Origin: Butyrivibrio sp. MC2021 | Lineage (GTDB): Bacteria; Bacillota; Clostridia; Lachnospirales; Lachnospiraceae | Assembly (NCBI RefSeq): GCF_000621605.1 | Contig: NZ_JHXX01000001.1 | Location: 744,001 to 808,000 of the forward strand | Reading direction: 5' to 3' | DNA: 64,000 bases | In this document: positions 60,768 through 64,000 of the stretch, in pieces | How the letters are laid out: each line of letters begins with the position of its first letter | How positions within the stretch are numbered: position 1 is the first letter of the stretch | Position numbers and translations under genes: made by a program | The notes under the pieces: generated by a model | Database searches by the model: none | Seen by the model: the letters and a program-made list of their open reading frames with translations, nothing else | What the model was told of the DNA's origin: nothing

Positions 60768-61598
60768 ATGAAAGTAGCAGCAATAAATGATCTGTCGGGA
60801 TTCGGGAAATGTTCACTGGTGGCAGATATGACTGTTTTGTCAGCCATGGGATTTCAATGTTGTCCCCTGCCTACCGCTGTACTCAGCGCCCAGACAGGAT
60901 ATTCCTCTTATTACAGCAAGGATCTCACAGGCATAATACCTGAATATACCAGGGAATGGGAAAAACAGTCTGAGACCTTTGATGGAATAATTACCGGGTT
61001 CATGATGAGCAATGTACAGGCTCTTAATTCTCTGGATTTTATAAAAGAGTTTAAGACAAGCGGTACTACAGTGCTTGTGGATCCTGTTATGGGAGATGAT
61101 GGCAGAACCTATACGAATTTCTCTGCGGATCTCCTTCAGACAATACGGGAAATGACCAAAGAAGCTGATATCATCACCCCAAATCTCACGGAGCTTATAC
61201 TCCTTGCAGATGAAAGCCCCGAGAACATAATGAAACTAAAAGGTGAAGACCTTATCAGCGAGATTTCCAAGCTCTCCATGGCAGTCGGAGGTGACAGGGG
61301 AAAAATTGTGGCAGTTACCGGAATTCCCCTGGAAGAAAGCGATGAAGTCGGTAACTTCATTCTGGAGAATGGTGTCAGCAAGATAATCTCTTCTAAAAGT
61401 AACAAAGTTCATTATTCGGGCACAGGGGATCTTTTTGCTGCAGTATTTCTGGGGGCATATATATCAGGAAAAAGCGCTTTTGATGCTGCCGATCTTGCCA
61501 GCAGATTTATCTATAGCTCCATCATAGATACACCCACAGATACATCGCCCAATGCCGGTGTTGAATACGAAAAGAATCTAAAAATGCTTATATCATAA
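60768..61598 (+). CDS. pdxY: Pyridoxine/pyridoxal/pyridoxamine kinase
   Basis: A 276-residue ribokinase-fold enzyme: NDLSGFGKCSLVADMTVLSAMGFQC at the start is typical of pyridoxal kinases, DPVMGDDGRTYT lies in the middle and the anion-hole motif SGTGDLFAAVFLG near residue 225. It phosphorylates B6 vitamers in salvage. It is followed after 17 bases by an ECF S component, probably the vitamin uptake subunit. Confidence 0.88.
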   Translation: MKVAAINDLSGFGKCSLVADMTVLSAMGFQCCPLPTAVLSAQTGYSSYYSKDLTGIIPEYTREWEKQSETFDGIITGFMMSNVQALNSLDFIKEFKTSGTTVLVDPVMGDDGRTYTNFSADLLQTIREMTKEADIITPNLTELILLADESPENIMKLKGEDLISEISKLSMAVGGDRGKIVAVTGIPLEESDEVGNFILENGVSKIISSKSNKVHYSGTGDLFAAVFLGAYISGKSAFDAADLASRFIYSSIIDTPTDTSPNAGVEYEKNLKMLIS

Positions 61599-61615
61599 AA
61601 AGGAGAGACTTGAAG

Positions 61616-62137
61616 ATGAAAAGAAGAAACAGCAGAATTTACAACTTGACACTGACCGGAATATTTGCAGCTCTTATCACCATATTTACTGCGTACATCG
61701 GTCATATTCCGGTGGGGGTAAACGGCGGATATGTTCATTTCGGCGATACACTTATCTACCTTGCAGCTGCCATTTTGCCCATGCCCTATGCGATTGCTGC
61801 AGGCGCCATAGGCGGAGGCATTGCAGACCTTCTGACTGCGCCGGCGTGGACAATAGCCACTGTAATTATCAAATCCCTCATAGTAATTCCTTTTACAAAC
61901 AAAGGAACAACTATACTAAATAAACGAAATTGTTTCGCGCCGATAATATCGTATCTAATTTCAGGCACCGGATATTTCCTGGCCGAGGCGATCATTTTCG
62001 GAGTAAAGGCAGCGTTTTTTTCCAGTATGGCTGGAAGCATCATACAATCCGGTGGCAGCATGATATTTTTCCTGCTTCTGGGACAGGCCCTCGACAAGAT
62101 CAGTTTCAAATCAAAGGTGGAGGTGGCAAATGGCTGA
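61616..62137 (+). CDS. ECF transporter S component, likely for a vitamin B6 form
   Basis: A 173-residue membrane protein with five to six helices: LTGIFAALITIFTAYIGHIPVG, then VHFGDTLIYLAAAILPMPYA and GGGIADLLTAPAWTIATVIIK, the pattern of TIGR04002-type S components. The ATG at 61616 has AAGGAGAG upstream. Its place behind the pyridoxal kinase suggests it binds pyridoxine or a relative. The ECF ATPase and T subunits would be supplied from elsewhere. Confidence 0.82.
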   Translation: MKRRNSRIYNLTLTGIFAALITIFTAYIGHIPVGVNGGYVHFGDTLIYLAAAILPMPYAIAAGAIGGGIADLLTAPAWTIATVIIKSLIVIPFTNKGTTILNKRNCFAPIISYLISGTGYFLAEAIIFGVKAAFFSSMAGSIIQSGGSMIFFLLLGQALDKISFKSKVEVANG

Positions 62138-62732
62138 TATTATCTACACATACAAAGATTCCGTTTATGCCAACATAACTAACAAATGCAACTGCCGTTG
62201 TACTTTTTGTATCAGATTTGTAAAAGATGGTGTTGGTGATGCCAAGACTCTGTGGCATCAGGTGAATCCCTCCAAAGAAGAAGTTCTGGAGGCCATCAAA
62301 AACTTCGATTTTACAGGCTATAAAGAGCTTGTCTTCTGCGGCTACGGTGAACCCACCTGCCAGCTTGACATACTTCTTGATGCCGCAGCTTTTGCCAAGA
62401 AGGAAAAAGGGCTGAAAACAAGGCTCAATACCAATGGCCAGGGCAGCGCCGAAAATGGCCGTGATATAGTTCCTGAATTAGCGGAGGTCATCGACAGCGT
62501 CTCAGTAAGTCTTAATGCACCTTCAAAAGAGGAATATGAAGCTGTTACAAGACCTCTTCTCGACAACGGTTTTGAAAACATGTTGGAGTTCACAAAAAGA
62601 AGCCGTAAAGTCATCGGAGATGTCCGCTGGTCCATCGTGGATGTTCTGCCGGAAGAGGAAAAAAACAGGTGTATCGCCCTGTCTCAAGAGCATGATATTC
62701 CACTCCGGATCAGAAAATACAGCGAAAACTGA
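62130..62732 (+). CDS. TatD-associated radical SAM protein
   Basis: A 200-residue radical SAM protein with the cluster motif CNCRCTFC (CxxxCxxC) near residue 23, then VFCGYGEPT (SAM-binding) and RLNTNGQGS. The size and opening (IIYTYKDSVYANITNKC) fit the small TatD-family-associated radical SAM group. It overlaps the S component gene by eight bases. The reaction is unknown. Confidence 0.85.
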   Translation: MADIIYTYKDSVYANITNKCNCRCTFCIRFVKDGVGDAKTLWHQVNPSKEEVLEAIKNFDFTGYKELVFCGYGEPTCQLDILLDAAAFAKKEKGLKTRLNTNGQGSAENGRDIVPELAEVIDSVSVSLNAPSKEEYEAVTRPLLDNGFENMLEFTKRSRKVIGDVRWSIVDVLPEEEKNRCIALSQEHDIPLRIRKYSEN

Positions 62733-62745
62733 TAATCGTACTTTT

Positions 62746-64000
62746 TCAATGCTTCATGCGCCTGCGTATAGGAACCCACCCAAAGTCTATGGCTGAGAAC
62801 ATGATCCGCCACTGGTCACGAAGCTGTGCCTTCTTTTCCTCTTTTGACATAGGAGGCAGGGGCCATAAAATAAAGTCCTTCCGGGCAGCCTCCGGATCCA
62901 GCTCCGGAAGGGGGAATATCCTATCCTCCTGGGCATGGGGGCAATCCACATATGCGCCATTACGGATATGTTTTCTGCGGGTGAGGATCGTGCCTAGCAT
63001 GCCTGTCAACGTGGGCATAAGCCCCTTGTTCTTCGGGCTCATAACCGGAATCGTAACCCCTGCCGCATGACATACCACCGACATACATTTGGCCGTATCA
63101 CAGCAGCCCTCAGCAAAGTAGTTACAGGCGGGGCGCGCAGCAGCGGCACAGTTGCCCAGTGCCATTCGATTCATCGGCAGAGCTGCAATATCCTGAAGGC
63201 TATAGGGTTTGCCGGTTTTGTCAAACCACCAGCGGGTGCCCTCCAGTTCCACACCTTCGCCTTCTACAATACAGAGCGAAAAGTCCTGGCGGGCGCTCTT
63301 TTTAAAATTGTAATAATCCAGTCCGGACTTGGCAGCTGACAGGCAGCCACCGACACATGCCTGTTCCAAGGCAAGAGCCTGCTCCGGGGTTACAGTATTC
63401 TTGTCAGTTATCACCGGCGCATCATTCTTGGTGTGGCCGGCCAGAGCCAGAAGATTCGGGAACTCCCGTGCCGTCTTTTCATCCATAAGGCTGCTGATGG
63501 CAGGTCTAAAGGGGATGCCCTCAGGGTCGCCGATAATTACCGCCTCCGGGTCTCCAAAGCCCCTGATCTTTGCCTCTACCATGAGTTTGTTTTTATCAGG
63601 GTCAAAGCCCATCATGCGGGTGGCAACCCTGTCTACCTCCACACTGTTGTTTCCCACGATTATCTTTCCTACCCTCACAGGGTCCACCGGGGCAGGGGTA
63701 TTGCCTTCGCCTCCTATTATGGCATCGATAACAGTCAGATCAGGTTTGAAAAGATAGAGAAGATCAGCCAGCTTTTTGTTGATAAGATAGCTGTGGTTTC
63801 GCTCTCGCAGAAAATAAGGAATGGTTCCCATGGCATTTTTAAAGCCCAGGGTCACACCGGTATAGAGATTGGTTTTCATTTTGGGTACGGAAATATAAAA
63901 GGCGTTGCCCTTTACAACCTCGTCAAGGGTGTCCGGAAGATAAACTTCCTTCATAACTTCCGCCTTTGGCAACATGTATCGGATCACAGGCCGCAGCTCC
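62746..64000 (-). CDS. DUF362 domain protein, 5' end outside window
   Basis: At least 413 residues with no start before the right edge; the frame stays open through 64000 (the codons before the first possible start, GTG 63987, read ELRP), so the true N-terminus is probably outside. FYISVPKMKTNLYTGVTLGFKNAMG, VIDAIIGGEGNTPAP and NSVEVDRVATRMMGFDP are the DUF362 signature. The C-terminal part has NCAAAARPACNYFAEGCCDTAKC with several cysteines. Function unknown. It converges on the radical SAM gene. Confidence 0.82.
   Translation of the reverse strand, partial: ELRPVIRYMLPKAEVMKEVYLPDTLDEVVKGNAFYISVPKMKTNLYTGVTLGFKNAMGTIPYFLRERNHSYLINKKLADLLYLFKPDLTVIDAIIGGEGNTPAPVDPVRVGKIIVGNNSVEVDRVATRMMGFDPDKNKLMVEAKIRGFGDPEAVIIGDPEGIPFRPAISSLMDEKTAREFPNLLALAGHTKNDAPVITDKNTVTPEQALALEQACVGGCLSAAKSGLDYYNFKKSARQDFSLCIVEGEGVELEGTRWWFDKTGKPYSLQDIAALPMNRMALGNCAAAARPACNYFAEGCCDTAKCMSVVCHAAGVTIPVMSPKNKGLMPTLTGMLGTILTRRKHIRNGAYVDCPHAQEDRIFPLPELDPEAARKDFILWPLPPMSKEEKKAQLRDQWRIMFSAIDFGWVPIRRRMKH

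Overview
The window reads as a chromosomal piece of an anaerobic low-to-mid GC Firmicute, most likely a Lachnospiraceae (Butyrivibrio/Pseudobutyrivibrio-like) gut or rumen Clostridium relative. The grounds are strong AGGAGG-type ribosome binding sites, agr-like GHKL kinases with LytTR regulators, many ABC exporters, EFR1-type and other ferredoxins and flavodoxins, FeoAB and ECF transporters, and small DUF families typical of that group (DUF4298, DUF3793, DUF3795, YjdF). The genus is an inference. No rRNA, tRNA, CRISPR array, prophage, complete insertion sequence or replication origin was seen. Almost all genes lie on the minus strand, often with ATGA stop/start overlaps.

Left part (1-33 kb): accessory, sensing and resistance-like genes. 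In order: a truncated-by-window solute-binding lipoprotein with a DUF4298 protein; an aspartase 3' fragment; an agr-like histidine kinase co-oriented with two fused ABC exporters (one carries a frameshift) and divergent from its LytTR regulator; CatA-like and GNAT acetyltransferases; a CPBP protease; a LytTR regulator/7TM kinase/solute-binding lipoprotein operon; an erythromycin-esterase-like protein; a BcrA-type ABC pair; an EFR1 flavodoxin-ferredoxin; an FtsX/MacB ABC pair with its own OmpR-type two-component system; then DUF89, AAC(3)-like, DUF3795, M50-like, YjdF and GNAT genes, a NapH-like Fe-S membrane protein, a flavodoxin and a PadR regulator.

Central part (33-57 kb): what looks like one iron island. 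A 16-bp palindrome related to GTTAGCAATTGCTAAC occurs at eight loci: before DUF3793, a MacB/FtsX ABC pair, a DNA-binding-domain-only Fur, FeoAB, an ECF transporter plus two exporter-type ABC proteins, an AraC regulator, an enolase fragment followed by flavodoxin, and a 1508-residue surface protein with a flavinylation motif. At five of these loci the palindrome sits on a recognisable promoter; at three of them it is part of a nearly identical, almost symmetric 56-bp promoter-operator module. Together the genes suggest ferrous uptake (Feo), siderophore-type uptake (ECF plus YbtPQ-like ABC), iron sparing (flavodoxin) and perhaps surface ferric reduction.

Right part (57-64 kb): a serine hydrolase of the beta-lactamase fold, DAHP synthase, a two-gene ChrA chromate transporter, a vitamin B6 kinase with an ECF S component and a TatD-associated radical SAM protein, and a DUF362 protein running off the right edge.

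The region also shows much small-scale remodelling: C-terminal fragments of aspartase and enolase, a GNAT pair collapsed by an in-frame deletion in one of two copies, a duplicated ABC-permease tail with terminator, a duplicated padR leader, and three copies of a palindromic GGACGGGGTT repeat at gene 3' ends.
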